Shown: in pieces, positions 28,782 through 37,896 of the stretch
Layout: each line of letters starts with the position of its first letter
How positions within the stretch are numbered: position 1 is the stretch's first letter
Source of the DNA: Desulfurella acetivorans A63
Lineage (GTDB): Bacteria > Campylobacterota_A > Desulfurellia > Desulfurellales > Desulfurellaceae
DNA: 64,000 nt
Assembly: GCA_000517565.1 (NCBI GenBank)
Contig: CP007051.1
Location: forward strand, 1,015,039-1,079,038
Reading direction: 5' to 3'
Notes under the pieces: model-generated
The model's database searches: none
What the model saw: the letters and a program-made list of their open reading frames with translations, nothing else
What the model was told of the DNA's origin: nothing
Program-made: the position numbers and the translations under genes

Positions 28782-29879
28782 CTATTTTTTTAAGTAAGAG
28801 TAAACTCTGGCTAAAAGAGGACTTGAATACATTTGCAAACGCATTTTAAACCAATTTAGATCAGACTTCCAAACCCTAAACCTCTTTATCTCAAGCACAT
28901 TAGATCCAACTATATTCGCTCCTGTTTTAGTTGTAAATAAATATTTAAACCCAGCCTCTTTTGCTGCTTTTATACTAATCTCATCGTATGCACCCCACGG
29001 CCATGCAAATGAATATGTTTTTCTTTTAATCTCTGTTTCAAGTTCACCTTTTACAAGTTTTAATTCTCTCAAAACCCTCATGTATCTTTGTTCGTCTGTT
29101 TCAAATATACCAATTGAACCTTTTTCTTGTCTATAATTTTCAACAATCTTGTCAAGTTCTCTTTTGTAGTTTTCTTTTTTAAAAAAATCCAAGTAACCAT
29201 TATCCAAAACATGCTTGTGCAACATATCGTTTAAATCTTTGTCAGGAATAAATTCATTGTAAGCAAACTCAGGCTTTCTGTCAAAATCAAGTGTTCCATA
29301 CCTTTTATCACCAGCAACATCTCCAAAATATGATAGTTTTTCTCTTGGTCTATTGTAGCCAATAATTTTATCGCTTGCATAAACCTTTTGATGCATTTTA
29401 GAATGTGGTAAAACCTTTATAACACCGCTTTTATCCATAAAACGCACTTCGCTCCAGCATAGCTTGCTTTCTACTTTATGTCTAAAACCATCAATTATAG
29501 CATATTGCGCTTCACACTTTGGTAGTTTATCCATTTGAATTTTACCAGCATAAACATCATCTAAATTAAATCCCAATGATTCTTCTTCTTCTACATTCCA
29601 TGTAACCAAAAAAAGCAAGGCTTTAAAACCATATTTTTTAAGTAAAGGATATGCCCACACCCAGGTATCTAAATACCCATCATCAAATGTTATAACAACA
29701 GCCTTTTGCCAATCTTTTTTGCCTTCAATCATATATTGAGCCAGTTCTTCATCGTCTATACTTACATAGCCTTCCTGTTTTAAATATTTCAAATGTTCTT
29801 CAAATACTTCTGGGCTAATAGATAAAACATCGTTATCGTAATTTATATGGTGATATAGTAATACTGGTACACTAAACAT
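28782..29879 (-). CDS. Polysaccharide deacetylase (NodB-homology) family protein
   Basis: A 365-residue CE4-type protein. VPVLLYHHINYDN and AVVITFDDGYLDTWVWAYPLLKKYGFKALLF are the motif-1 segments with the metal-binding Asp-Asp. The His-box region is less standard (VLPHSKMHQK in place of the usual SHTxxH), and SFAWPWGAYDEISIKAAKEAGFKYLFTT gives the C-terminal motif. A long insert lies between the motifs. It probably acts on a cell-surface glycan. It starts 8 bases inside the end of the GT9 gene upstream, in an operon of LPS-type genes. Confidence 0.82.
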   Translation of the reverse strand: MFSVPVLLYHHINYDNDVLSISPEVFEEHLKYLKQEGYVSIDDEELAQYMIEGKKDWQKAVVITFDDGYLDTWVWAYPLLKKYGFKALLFLVTWNVEEEESLGFNLDDVYAGKIQMDKLPKCEAQYAIIDGFRHKVESKLCWSEVRFMDKSGVIKVLPHSKMHQKVYASDKIIGYNRPREKLSYFGDVAGDKRYGTLDFDRKPEFAYNEFIPDKDLNDMLHKHVLDNGYLDFFKKENYKRELDKIVENYRQEKGSIGIFETDEQRYMRVLRELKLVKGELETEIKRKTYSFAWPWGAYDEISIKAAKEAGFKYLFTTKTGANIVGSNVLEIKRFRVWKSDLNWFKMRLQMYSSPLLARVYSYLKK

Positions 29880-30822
29880 TGTTTTCCTCCAATAAACTTT
29901 TAACAGCTAAAAAAACCTCTTGTGGATGAATGTCTTTCATACATCTAAAATGACCTTCTTTGCAAACATTGCCCCCATGCAGGTGACACGGTCTGCAATC
30001 AAGTTGTTTTTCTATTATAACAGATTTAGTTCGTGGATAAAACCCGAATTCTTTTACAGTTGGACCAAAAATAGCAACAATTGGCACATTGCAGGCGCTT
30101 GCAATATGCATTAAACCTGAATCATTTGTAACGAAAACATCGCACAAACCTATTTTATTTACAAGCTCACTTAAAGACAAAACCCCAGTATAATTTTTTA
30201 TATTATATGGGAGTTTATCGAAATCCTTTGATAAAATTTCTTCCTGTTTTGAGCCAAAAATAAAAAAAGTTTTTTTTGTAAAAGCAACATCTAAAAGTTC
30301 AATCAGTTCTATAAAATTTTGTTTTGGCCATATTTTGTTTTTCCACGCAGCAAAAGGCGCTATACCAATTATTAATTCCTTATTTTTTTGTTTTTTGCAA
30401 GTTAGTTTCGGGTAACCTTCTTTTTTGCCAATAAGGCTTAAATAATCTTCTATAATATCTTTTTGTTTTTTGTCTTTAATAAAATTAAATGGAAACCGTG
30501 ATTTGTACAAGACTTTCAATCTATACAACCTGTGTTTTGGTGCCCTATATATTTTGCCTTTTAGTTTGGTTGATATCAAAAAACTTCTAAGATTAACCTG
30601 CAAATCGTATATTGCATCAAATTTTATGTTCTTTAAACATTTTATTTGATTAAAATCCAATACTTTGTCAACAAAATCTATATTTTTAAATAAATCAATA
30701 AAGGCTTTTTTTGTTACATAAAAGATCTTGCTATCTGGGTACTTTTTCTTTAACTCTTCAATAAAAGCTGTTGTTAAAACAATATCTCCAAGTGAGCTTA
30801 AGCGAATAATACAAAAGTTCAT
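29872..30822 (-). CDS. GT9 heptosyltransferase-like glycosyltransferase (first of two)
   Basis: A 316-residue GT-B enzyme. The N-terminal RLSSLGDIVLTTAFIEELKKKYP and the C-terminal VTNDSGLMHIASACNVPIVAIFGPT are hallmark GT9 motifs, with the donor-binding region at the second. After that comes a Cys-rich extension, LDCRPCHLHGG, a Cys four residues on, then HFRCM. It probably adds heptose or a similar sugar to the LPS core. It overlaps the second GT9 gene by 4 bases; the two share the extension and look like paralogues. Confidence 0.87.
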   Translation of the reverse strand: MNFCIIRLSSLGDIVLTTAFIEELKKKYPDSKIFYVTKKAFIDLFKNIDFVDKVLDFNQIKCLKNIKFDAIYDLQVNLRSFLISTKLKGKIYRAPKHRLYRLKVLYKSRFPFNFIKDKKQKDIIEDYLSLIGKKEGYPKLTCKKQKNKELIIGIAPFAAWKNKIWPKQNFIELIELLDVAFTKKTFFIFGSKQEEILSKDFDKLPYNIKNYTGVLSLSELVNKIGLCDVFVTNDSGLMHIASACNVPIVAIFGPTVKEFGFYPRTKSVIIEKQLDCRPCHLHGGNVCKEGHFRCMKDIHPQEVFLAVKSLLEENNV

Positions 30823-31841
30823 CCCAAAAACTCTATAGCTGTTTTAAATACTTCCTGAGGAATGATGCGCATCATACAATCAAAATGAGATTTTTTGCAT
30901 GAATTGCCTCCATGTGTGCCACATGGTCTACAGTCTAAATCTTTTATTTCAAAGATCGCTTTTTTTTCACTCAAAGAATAAAAACCAAATTCTGGCAATG
31001 TTGGACCATATATTTCAATCGTTGGGATATTAAAAGCAGATGCTATATGAACAGGCGCAGAATCATTTGAGATAAGTAAATTTGCTTTTGAAATTACAGC
31101 AAAAAGCTCTTTTAAATTTGTTTGACCCATTAAATTAACAATATTTTTTCTATTATTTTTTATATATTCTCCGATATTAATATCTTTTTGAGTACCAACC
31201 AATACTATCAAATACCCGCTTTGCTCAAGCATAAAAGCTAATTCTTTGTAATATTCTTTTGGCCATCTCTTTGTTGGCCAGGCTGAAACTGGGTTAATAA
31301 CAACAATCCTTTTTGTATGATCAATAGAATAAGCTTCCAGCACACCATTTATAAGTTTTTCATCATCTTTTGAAAAAAACAAATTTATTTTTCTAATCAA
31401 ATCTTTTTCCTCAAAATCCAATAACGTAAGCAATGCAAGGTTCTTATCGATTTGATGTGGCATAGATTCTACACTGATAGTATTTGTATATAAAAAACTT
31501 AGAGAAACACTTGATGGTGCAATACGACATCCGGCTCTACTAAAGTAACTAATAATTGCCGTTCTAGCACTTGGATGAGAGGTAACTATGCAGTCAAAAC
31601 CAATGCTTTTTAATAGTTTAATTTTTTTTATCATACTAAATATATCATTTTCTAAACCATGCTTATCATACAAAATAATCTTATCTATATTTGGATTAAG
31701 CGTGTAAACATCTTTGTTTTGTGGAATCGTAAGAACAAAAACTTCTGCATTTTTATGTTTGTTTTTTATTGAATCCGCTATAGGTACGCTAAGTATTGCA
31801 TCGCCTAAAAACGCTGTTTGAATAACTAGGAATCGTTTCAT
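30819..31841 (-). CDS. GT9 heptosyltransferase-like glycosyltransferase (second of two)
   Basis: A 340-residue GT9 protein, likely of the lipopolysaccharide heptosyltransferase II (WaaF) type. QTAFLGDAILSVPIADSIK opens the protein, NPVSAWPTKRWPKEYYKELA starts the second Rossmann half, and ISNDSAPVHIASAFNIPTI is the donor-site motif. The Cys-rich LDCRPCGTHGG and HFDCM segments repeat those of the neighbouring GT9. The ATG at 31839-31841 overlaps the VKOR stop as ATGA; the longer TTG frame is unlikely. Confidence 0.88.
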   Translation of the reverse strand: MKRFLVIQTAFLGDAILSVPIADSIKNKHKNAEVFVLTIPQNKDVYTLNPNIDKIILYDKHGLENDIFSMIKKIKLLKSIGFDCIVTSHPSARTAIISYFSRAGCRIAPSSVSLSFLYTNTISVESMPHQIDKNLALLTLLDFEEKDLIRKINLFFSKDDEKLINGVLEAYSIDHTKRIVVINPVSAWPTKRWPKEYYKELAFMLEQSGYLIVLVGTQKDINIGEYIKNNRKNIVNLMGQTNLKELFAVISKANLLISNDSAPVHIASAFNIPTIEIYGPTLPEFGFYSLSEKKAIFEIKDLDCRPCGTHGGNSCKKSHFDCMMRIIPQEVFKTAIEFLG

Positions 31842-32581
31842 TTTGTACAATTATTACCTATTATGCATGTTTGGTTTTCGTTAAAAAAAATGTAATTAAT
31901 ATTGGGCTTAGGTTTAGAAAAATATTTTTCAATATTTTCTTGTCCTACTATAAATTTCTTTTGATCTTTTAAATTCACAAAAAGAACTGGTACCTGGTTA
32001 ATACCGATATTATTTAAAAAATTTTTATATTCATTCACATTGTATAAATTTACATTGATATGAGCATTTTTTAAAAAAGCAATAGTTCTTTCACAATGCG
32101 GACAAGTTTTAGAGTAAAATAAATCATACCCGTAACTTAGAGGAGAAAGGTTAGGCATTACAAGATAGCCTACAAAAAAAACGCTTATGAAACTGACAAA
32201 CGCAAAAATCATTAAATAGTGTTTTTGTATCAACCTTACAATCACTATAATTAAAAAAATCAAAAAAATTGAAAAACAAAAATAACAAATAACCTTTAAA
32301 GAAAAAATCTGAAAAGATAAAAGTAAGCCTTCACTTGATAATGCAGCTATCAAAATCGCGTCAATTAGGTGCTCTTTTAATCTCAATTTTGATAACTCAA
32401 GCAATATTAAGCTCAAAAAAGTAACCACACCAATTAAAATTAATATAGATTCGCCGTATCTAACATAATTTGCAACCAATTTACAAGAATATGCATCACA
32501 CAGGCTTTTATTAAAAAAAGATAAAACAAGTTCTATAAAAGATAAAGTAAAGCCTAAAAAATATACAACAATTTTTTTCAC
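31838..32581 (-). CDS. VKOR-family membrane protein with C-terminal thioredoxin-like domain
   Basis: A 247-residue protein with four or five helices and a Cys pattern of the vitamin K epoxide reductase family: a loop with LCDAYSC and a redox ICYFC in a helix. A C-terminal thioredoxin/glutaredoxin fold with YSKTCPHCERTIAFL and the cis-Pro QVPVLFV follows. VKOR-Trx fusions replace DsbB/DsbA in disulfide formation. The frame is open from a TTG at 32617, but the promoter boxes lie inside that stretch, so the GTG at 32579-32581 (MKKIVVYFLG) is preferred. No Shine-Dalgarno is seen. It heads the operon with the two GT9 genes and the deacetylase. Confidence 0.8.
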   Translation of the reverse strand: MKKIVVYFLGFTLSFIELVLSFFNKSLCDAYSCKLVANYVRYGESILILIGVVTFLSLILLELSKLRLKEHLIDAILIAALSSEGLLLSFQIFSLKVICYFCFSIFLIFLIIVIVRLIQKHYLMIFAFVSFISVFFVGYLVMPNLSPLSYGYDLFYSKTCPHCERTIAFLKNAHINVNLYNVNEYKNFLNNIGINQVPVLFVNLKDQKKFIVGQENIEKYFSKPKPNINYIFFNENQTCIIGNNCTK

Positions 32582-32588
32582 GCTACAA

Positions 32589-32617
32589 AGTATACATAAA
32601 GAGCTTTCAATTTTCAA
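32589..32617 (-). promoter_or_regulatory. Sigma70-type promoter for the VKOR-GT9 operon (leaderless candidate)
   Basis: Minus-strand TTGAAA (32612-32617) and TATACT (32589-32594) with a 17-base spacer. The -10 box ends 7 bases before the GTG at 32581, so the transcript probably starts at or next to the start codon. Confidence 0.55.
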
Positions 32618-32623
32618 TAATTC

Positions 32624-32652
32624 TTGAAAATATTATTATTTTATGGTATTTA
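32624..32652 (+). promoter_or_regulatory. Candidate promoter for minCDE
   Basis: Plus-strand TTGAAA (32624-32629) and TATTTA (32647-32652) with a 17-base spacer. The box ends 9 bases before the minC ATG, leaving almost no leader. Confidence 0.45.
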
Positions 32653-32661
32653 TAAAATGCC

Positions 32662-33303
32662 ATGGAAAATTTAGCAATAAAAGGTAGAAACTATTTAGGT
32701 TACGAAATACAAATAGACAAATCCAGCTCAAATGAAGAAATTATTAATTTTTTTAATAGCCATCTAATAAAAAATATTGAATTTTTTAAGAATTCCATAC
32801 TTACTATAAAACTAGACTCACAAAGAAACATAGATTTTGCAATAGATTATTTAAAAAAACATAATTTATATATAAACGCAATTTATATAGATAATACAAA
32901 AACTGTAAATAACCTTGATGTACCTACTTTAACGCAAGCCATTACACACCCAAATTCTGTGGTATTCAAAGGTAATATAAGAAGTGGACAAACACTCGAA
33001 TCCGATGATAATCTAATAATTATGGGCAATGTGAATAGAGATGCCTATATATATGCCAAAAAAAATATTTTTGTTTTAGGCAGCCTTGAAGGTATACCTC
33101 ATGCTGGTTTTAAAACTAATAAAGAAGCATTTATATTTGCCTTTGAACTTAATAGTCCCCAAATTCGTATATTTGACTATCTTGCCAAAGCTCCAGATAA
33201 ACCAAAAAATACTATTAAAAAAGAACCAGAAGTTGCATTTATTGAAAATGATAATATAATTGTACTAGCATATAAAGAATGGTTAAACTATAAAATGGAG
33301 TGA
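32662..33303 (+). CDS. minC: Septum site-determining protein MinC
   Basis: A 213-residue FtsZ-polymerisation inhibitor. The C-terminal right-handed beta-helix half is clear: VVFKGNIRSGQTLESDDNLIIMGNVNRDAYIYAKKNIFVLGSLEG-like repeats, with the MinC signature GNVNRDA and the RGxxHAG-like IPHAG. The N-terminal domain is weakly conserved, as usual. It works with MinD and MinE to keep the FtsZ ring at mid-cell. There is no Shine-Dalgarno before the ATG. Confidence 0.92.
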   Translation: MENLAIKGRNYLGYEIQIDKSSSNEEIINFFNSHLIKNIEFFKNSILTIKLDSQRNIDFAIDYLKKHNLYINAIYIDNTKTVNNLDVPTLTQAITHPNSVVFKGNIRSGQTLESDDNLIIMGNVNRDAYIYAKKNIFVLGSLEGIPHAGFKTNKEAFIFAFELNSPQIRIFDYLAKAPDKPKNTIKKEPEVAFIENDNIIVLAYKEWLNYKME

Positions 33304-33307
33304 GTAA

Positions 33308-34102
33308 ATGGGAAAAGTAATAACTATAACATCCGGCAAAGGCGGTGTTGGAAAATCGACAACAAGCGCAAATATTGCACTTGGTCTTGCACTTGCTGGA
33401 AAAAAATGCGTCGCAATTGATCTAGATATTGGTCTTAGAAATCTTGATATGATTTTAGGTCTAGAAAACCGAATAGTATATGATGTTGTAAATGTTATCG
33501 AAAATGTGGCCAAAGTTAGTCAAGCCCTCATAAGAGATAAAAGAACAGAAAATCTGTATCTTATAGCAGCTGCCCAAACACGAGATAAATCAGCAGTTAA
33601 ACCAGAACAGATAGTTAAATTAACAAATGAATTAAAAGAAGAATTTGATTTTATTATTTTAGACTCACCTGCTGGTATTGAAGGGGGATTTAAAAACGCA
33701 ATGATACCAGCAGACGAAGTATTAATTGTCACAACACCAGAAATTTCTTCTATAAGAGATGCTGATAGAGTTGTAGGCATACTTGAAGCTAATGAGAAAA
33801 GAAACATTAAACTTATAATCAACAGAATAAACCCACTTTTAGTAAAAAATGGCGATATGCTCAGTAAAGATGATGTTTTACAAATTCTTAGCATACCGCT
33901 TATCGGTCTTGTACCTGAAGACAAAAATATTATAAGCTATACAAATATGGGTGAGCCATCAGTATTACATAAAGATAGCCCATCAGGAAAAGCTTACTTT
34001 AATATTGTACGAAGAATTTTGGGTGATAACGTTGAATTCAATGAAATCAAAGAGGAAAAAAAGGGTTTTTTGCAAACAATTATTGGTTTTTTTAAGGAAT
34101 GA
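33308..34102 (+). CDS. minD: Septum site-determining protein MinD
   Basis: A 264-residue ParA/MinD ATPase. The deviant Walker A TSGKGGVGKSTTSANIALGLA has the signature Lys; switch I and II areas are IDLDIGLRNLDMILG and IILDSPAGIEGGFKNA. The C-terminal amphipathic helix (KKGFLQTIIGFFKE) serves as the membrane-targeting sequence. It lies 4 bases after minC and overlaps minE by 4 bases. Confidence 0.97.
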   Translation: MGKVITITSGKGGVGKSTTSANIALGLALAGKKCVAIDLDIGLRNLDMILGLENRIVYDVVNVIENVAKVSQALIRDKRTENLYLIAAAQTRDKSAVKPEQIVKLTNELKEEFDFIILDSPAGIEGGFKNAMIPADEVLIVTTPEISSIRDADRVVGILEANEKRNIKLIINRINPLLVKNGDMLSKDDVLQILSIPLIGLVPEDKNIISYTNMGEPSVLHKDSPSGKAYFNIVRRILGDNVEFNEIKEEKKGFLQTIIGFFKE

Positions 34103-34344
34103 AAATGAGATTGTTGGATTTTTTTACTAAAAGACGAGAATCTGCAAATGTTGCTAAAGACAGATTGCAAATAATACTTGCGCACGAAAGACAGCTCAAT
34201 AGCGCACCTTTTGTAGAAGATTTAAGAAAAGATTTAATCTCTGTTATATCAAAATATGTTAATATTGATCCAACACGTATAGATGTTAAGTTAGAGCGCG
34301 ATAATCATCTTGAAATATTGGAAATCAATATACCATTGCGCTAG
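34099..34344 (+). CDS. minE: Cell division topological specificity factor MinE
   Basis: An 81-residue MinE. The anti-MinCD helix region reads SANVAKDRLQIILAHER, and the C-terminal topological domain follows with LRKDLISVISKYVNI and VKLERDNHLEILEINIPL. The start overlaps the minD stop (ATGA), and it converges on cca with 4 bases between the stops. Confidence 0.95.
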   Translation: MKMRLLDFFTKRRESANVAKDRLQIILAHERQLNSAPFVEDLRKDLISVISKYVNIDPTRIDVKLERDNHLEILEINIPLR

Positions 34345-34348
34345 ACAT

Positions 34349-35746
34349 TTACAAAAATTCTTTTACAAAAGCTATTGCTTCGTCTTTTGTTTTAATTTTT
34401 TGCAAAAATACATTTTTTCTAAGCAACCTAATAACTACAGATAATTTTTTATTTTCTATGCCAAGCTTAAGTATCTCATCTGATTTTAAAATTTGTGGAA
34501 GTTTCAAAAAATTCAAATATCTTTGAAAATAAAAACAAGTCATGTCTTTCAAAAAATCTATAAATACTTCTCTATTTACCATTTTTATTTTGCCTTTTGC
34601 CAAAGTGTCTGCTAAAGCAAAAACAAGAAGATCCACACCATTAATGCCAAATTTATCAAAAAAATCATATAGCAGCTCGTCAGTTAAAGTATTATTTTTC
34701 CAGTTCAAAAAAAGCCTAGCAGGTTCAATATGATTTAAAATCAAAAAAATTGTAATTTTGACAATTTTCTTTTGAAAATTGTACTGTTTGGCGTATTTTT
34801 TAAAAATTTCTGCACTATAAATTTCGTGATTTTTAAATGAAATTTCGCCGTTGTCTATCTGCTTTACAAAAGGTTTTGCACAATCATGAAATAAAGCCGC
34901 TAATTTTAGTGCAATTATAATTTGTTTTCTATTACTTTTGTAATAATCAAAATAATACTCAAAACATTCTTCACCAACAATTCTTTTCATTCTCAAAATT
35001 GACCATTCAACAAAATTATAAACGTTTAAAGAATGTGATTTCACATCAAACAAATGACTTGAGCTTTGCATGCATCCATTTTCATATGATAATTCTTCAA
35101 AAAGTTCATCGAGTAAACCAATTTTATCCATTAGCAATAAATAATTAAATGTATCATTTATAAGAAAAAACTTTTCCAGTTCCTGGGTTATTCTGTCATT
35201 TGCTATATTATGAATAAGATAAATACAACTTTTAGCTTTTTCTAAAGTGTTTTTTTCTATATCAAACTTTAGTTGTGCAGCTATGCGAAATAACCTAATT
35301 AACCTTATTGGATCGTCTTTAAATACATCAGCGCTTATACATTTAACTACACGATTTTTAATATCCTCAATACCTTTTGTTGGATCGATTATTGATTTCG
35401 TATCTAAATCAAAAGCAATTGCATTAATTGTAAAATCGCGCCTTTTTAGTTCTGAATCAAGATCATTAAAATCAAATTCTAATAAATCAACTATACAATC
35501 ATTAAAAACATATCTAAAAACCCTAATTTTTTTTTCAAATAAAATATATTTTGTGTTTGTTACTTGCGAAAATTCTGCAGCTATCTTATCTATTTTACTA
35601 GATACTAAAAAGTCAAAATCAATAGGCCTTTTATTTAACAAAATATCTCTTACGGCACCACCCACTAAATAAAGTTTAACATTATATCTATCACATATTA
35701 TTTTTAAAGATTTTAAAATTTGATAAGATTCAATATCAAAATTCAT
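34349..35746 (-). CDS. CCA tRNA nucleotidyltransferase / poly(A)-polymerase family protein
   Basis: A 465-residue class II nucleotidyltransferase. The active-site motif is LYLVGGAVRDILLNKRPIDFDFLV, with ELKRRDFTINAIAFDL (motif B) and KDDPIRLIRLFRIAAQL (motif D/E). An HD domain with LAALFHDCAKPF follows in the C-terminal half. It most likely adds or repairs tRNA 3'-CCA ends; a split CC- or A-adding enzyme is possible because such enzymes occur in some lineages. It overlaps the gph-like gene by 4 bases. Confidence 0.88.
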   Translation of the reverse strand: MNFDIESYQILKSLKIICDRYNVKLYLVGGAVRDILLNKRPIDFDFLVSSKIDKIAAEFSQVTNTKYILFEKKIRVFRYVFNDCIVDLLEFDFNDLDSELKRRDFTINAIAFDLDTKSIIDPTKGIEDIKNRVVKCISADVFKDDPIRLIRLFRIAAQLKFDIEKNTLEKAKSCIYLIHNIANDRITQELEKFFLINDTFNYLLLMDKIGLLDELFEELSYENGCMQSSSHLFDVKSHSLNVYNFVEWSILRMKRIVGEECFEYYFDYYKSNRKQIIIALKLAALFHDCAKPFVKQIDNGEISFKNHEIYSAEIFKKYAKQYNFQKKIVKITIFLILNHIEPARLFLNWKNNTLTDELLYDFFDKFGINGVDLLVFALADTLAKGKIKMVNREVFIDFLKDMTCFYFQRYLNFLKLPQILKSDEILKLGIENKKLSVVIRLLRKNVFLQKIKTKDEAIAFVKEFL

Positions 35747-36387
35747 AAAGTTATATTTAATATATACTCGAATTTATCAAAAATAAAGTCAGGAGTAATT
35801 TTTTTTAAAATTGATTCGTTTTTATAGCCAAAACTAACCCACCCCATTTTTAGATTTGATGCTCTTGCAGCAAAGTAATCATTTTCGCTATCACCCACAA
35901 AAAGTGAACTATGTGGATTTATTTTATATTTTTTAATTAAATTTAGAATAGGTTGTGGGTCTGGTTTTTTATTTTCAAAGCTGTCTCCACCTATTATCTC
36001 TTCAAAAAAATTATCTATTTTTAACTCATTCAATAATTTTTTGGAAAATTTTTCTAATTTATTGCTCACAACAAATAATTTATACTGTTTTGTTAATAGC
36101 TGAAGTGTAGGTTTAACGTTATTATAAAGGTAACTATTATCACAAATATGCTCGTAATAGTATGATAAAAATATTTTTAAAAACTGTTCGTAATAATCAG
36201 TTGCATTTATAGAAACTAAATAATCATTAATTAGCCTATATATTCCATTTCCTACCAATGACAATATATATTCTTTGTCTAAAATTTCTAATTTAAGGTT
36301 TAAAGCAGTGGAAACCACTGCTTTTTCCAAATCTTTTTTTGAGTCTACAAGGGTTCCATCTAAGTCAAAAAATATAGCACTATTCAT
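35743..36387 (-). CDS. HAD-family phosphatase, phosphoglycolate-phosphatase-like
   Basis: A 214-residue HAD hydrolase with the four motifs in order: [11 protein letters not shown] (nucleophile Asp), FVVSNK, KKPDPQP with the motif-III Lys, and [15 protein letters not shown]. The Gph/CbbY-like cap is inserted after motif I. Phosphoglycolate phosphatase is the best guess, but HAD substrate ranges are broad. It overlaps fabF by 8 bases and cca by 4. Confidence 0.82.
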   Translation of the reverse strand: MNSAIFFDLDGTLVDSKKDLEKAVVSTALNLKLEILDKEYILSLVGNGIYRLINDYLVSINATDYYEQFLKIFLSYYYEHICDNSYLYNNVKPTLQLLTKQYKLFVVSNKLEKFSKKLLNELKIDNFFEEIIGGDSFENKKPDPQPILNLIKKYKINPHSSLFVGDSENDYFAARASNLKMGWVSFGYKNESILKKITPDFIFDKFEYILNITL

Positions 36388-37621
36388 TAAATTTCTTAAA
36401 AACTAAAACAGCATTTGCGCCACCAAAGCCAAAAGAATTTGACATAACAGCATTAACTTTCTTTTCAATAGATTTATTTGGTACATAAAATAAATCACAT
36501 TCAGGATCCTGATGCTCTAAGTTTATTGTTGGTGGTATAATCGAATTTTCAATTGTCATAACACTAAAAACAGCCTCAACTCCACCTGCTGCCCCAAGTA
36601 AGTGACCTGTCATTGATTTTGTAGAACTTACAGCTAATTTATATGCATGATCTTTAAACACACTTTTGATACTTAACGTTTCAATTTTGTCGTTGAAATA
36701 TGTTGATGTGCCATGAGCATTAATGTAATCAATATCTTCTGGGTTTAGTCCTGCATCATTTAAAGCCATTTGCATAGCAAAAATGGCACCCTTGCCTTCT
36801 GGATCTGGCGCAGTTATATGGTAACCATCATCACTCATACCAAACCCAACAAGTTCGGCAATAATGTTAGCATTGCGCCTTTTAGCAAACTCATACTCTT
36901 CTAAAATTAGTATACCTGCACCTTCTCCAACAATGAAGCCATCTCTATCTTTATCAAACGGACGTGACGCTTTTTGAGGCTCATCATTCCTGGTAGAAAG
37001 TGCTTTCATATTCTGAAAACCTGCTATAGCAAGTGGCGTAATTGTAGATTCACAACCACCAGCCACCATAACGTCAGCATCACCGTACATTATATTTCTT
37101 GCTGCAAAACCTATTGCGTGCGTAGCTGATGCACAGGCTGTAACTGTTGCATAATTTGGGCCTTTAAAACCGTACTTTATAGCAATGTTGCCCCCTGCCA
37201 TATTTATAACAGCAGTAGGTATAAAAAAAGGAGATACACCTTTGTAACCTCTTTCTAACAAAGCATGATCGTATTTTTCTATTGTTCCAAGACCACCAAT
37301 ACCAGAACCTACACTAACACCGCACCTAAATAAATTATATTTTTCCAGTTCTAAACCAGAATGCTCTATGGCTTCTTGAGCTGCAGCTAAAGCATATAAA
37401 CTAAATAAATCATACTTTTTAACTTCTTTTTTTTCTACATATTTTTCTGGCTCAAAACCTTTTACTTCAGCAGCTATTTGAACTTCAAAATTAGAAGCAT
37501 CAAATCTAGTAATTTTATCAATTCCACTTATACCGTTTATTGCATTCTTATAGCTTTCTTTAGCAGACAGACCTATGGGCGATACCATCCCATAGCCTGT
37601 TACAACAACTCTTTTTTTCAT
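36380..37621 (-). CDS. fabF: Beta-ketoacyl-ACP synthase II
   Basis: A 413-residue condensing enzyme of type II fatty-acid synthesis. The Cys-His-His triad is visible: [12 protein letters not shown] (Cys), [17 protein letters not shown] (His) and [19 protein letters not shown] (His). [14 protein letters not shown] closes the protein. It elongates acyl-ACP with malonyl-ACP. It follows acpP with a 6-base gap in the fab operon. Confidence 0.97.
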   Translation of the reverse strand: MKKRVVVTGYGMVSPIGLSAKESYKNAINGISGIDKITRFDASNFEVQIAAEVKGFEPEKYVEKKEVKKYDLFSLYALAAAQEAIEHSGLELEKYNLFRCGVSVGSGIGGLGTIEKYDHALLERGYKGVSPFFIPTAVINMAGGNIAIKYGFKGPNYATVTACASATHAIGFAARNIMYGDADVMVAGGCESTITPLAIAGFQNMKALSTRNDEPQKASRPFDKDRDGFIVGEGAGILILEEYEFAKRRNANIIAELVGFGMSDDGYHITAPDPEGKGAIFAMQMALNDAGLNPEDIDYINAHGTSTYFNDKIETLSIKSVFKDHAYKLAVSSTKSMTGHLLGAAGGVEAVFSVMTIENSIIPPTINLEHQDPECDLFYVPNKSIEKKVNAVMSNSFGFGGANAVLVFKKFNE

Positions 37622-37627
37622 AATGTT

Positions 37628-37867
37628 TTATTTGTTGATATGACTTTCTACATAATTTATTGCATCTTGAACAGTTAAAATTTTTTCGGCGTCTGAATCG
37701 GGAATTTCTATGCCAAATTTCTCTTCCATAGCCATAACTAGCTCAACAGTATCCAAAGAGTCCGCTCCCAGATCTTCAATAAACTTTGCTTCTGGTTTAA
37801 TTTCTTCTTCTTCTACCCCAAGTTGTTCTTTAATAATTTCTTTTACCTGATCTGCAATAGATGACAT
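37628..37867 (-). CDS. acpP: Acyl carrier protein
   Basis: A 79-residue acidic four-helix protein. The phosphopantetheine site is in [21 protein letters not shown], with the modified Ser in the DSL motif. AGGAGG lies ahead of the ATG. It carries growing acyl chains for the neighbouring Fab enzymes and PlsX. Confidence 0.98.
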   Translation of the reverse strand: MSSIADQVKEIIKEQLGVEEEEIKPEAKFIEDLGADSLDTVELVMAMEEKFGIEIPDSDAEKILTVQDAINYVESHINK

Positions 37868-37896
37868 CTATTTATTCCTCCTTGTACAATTATTTT

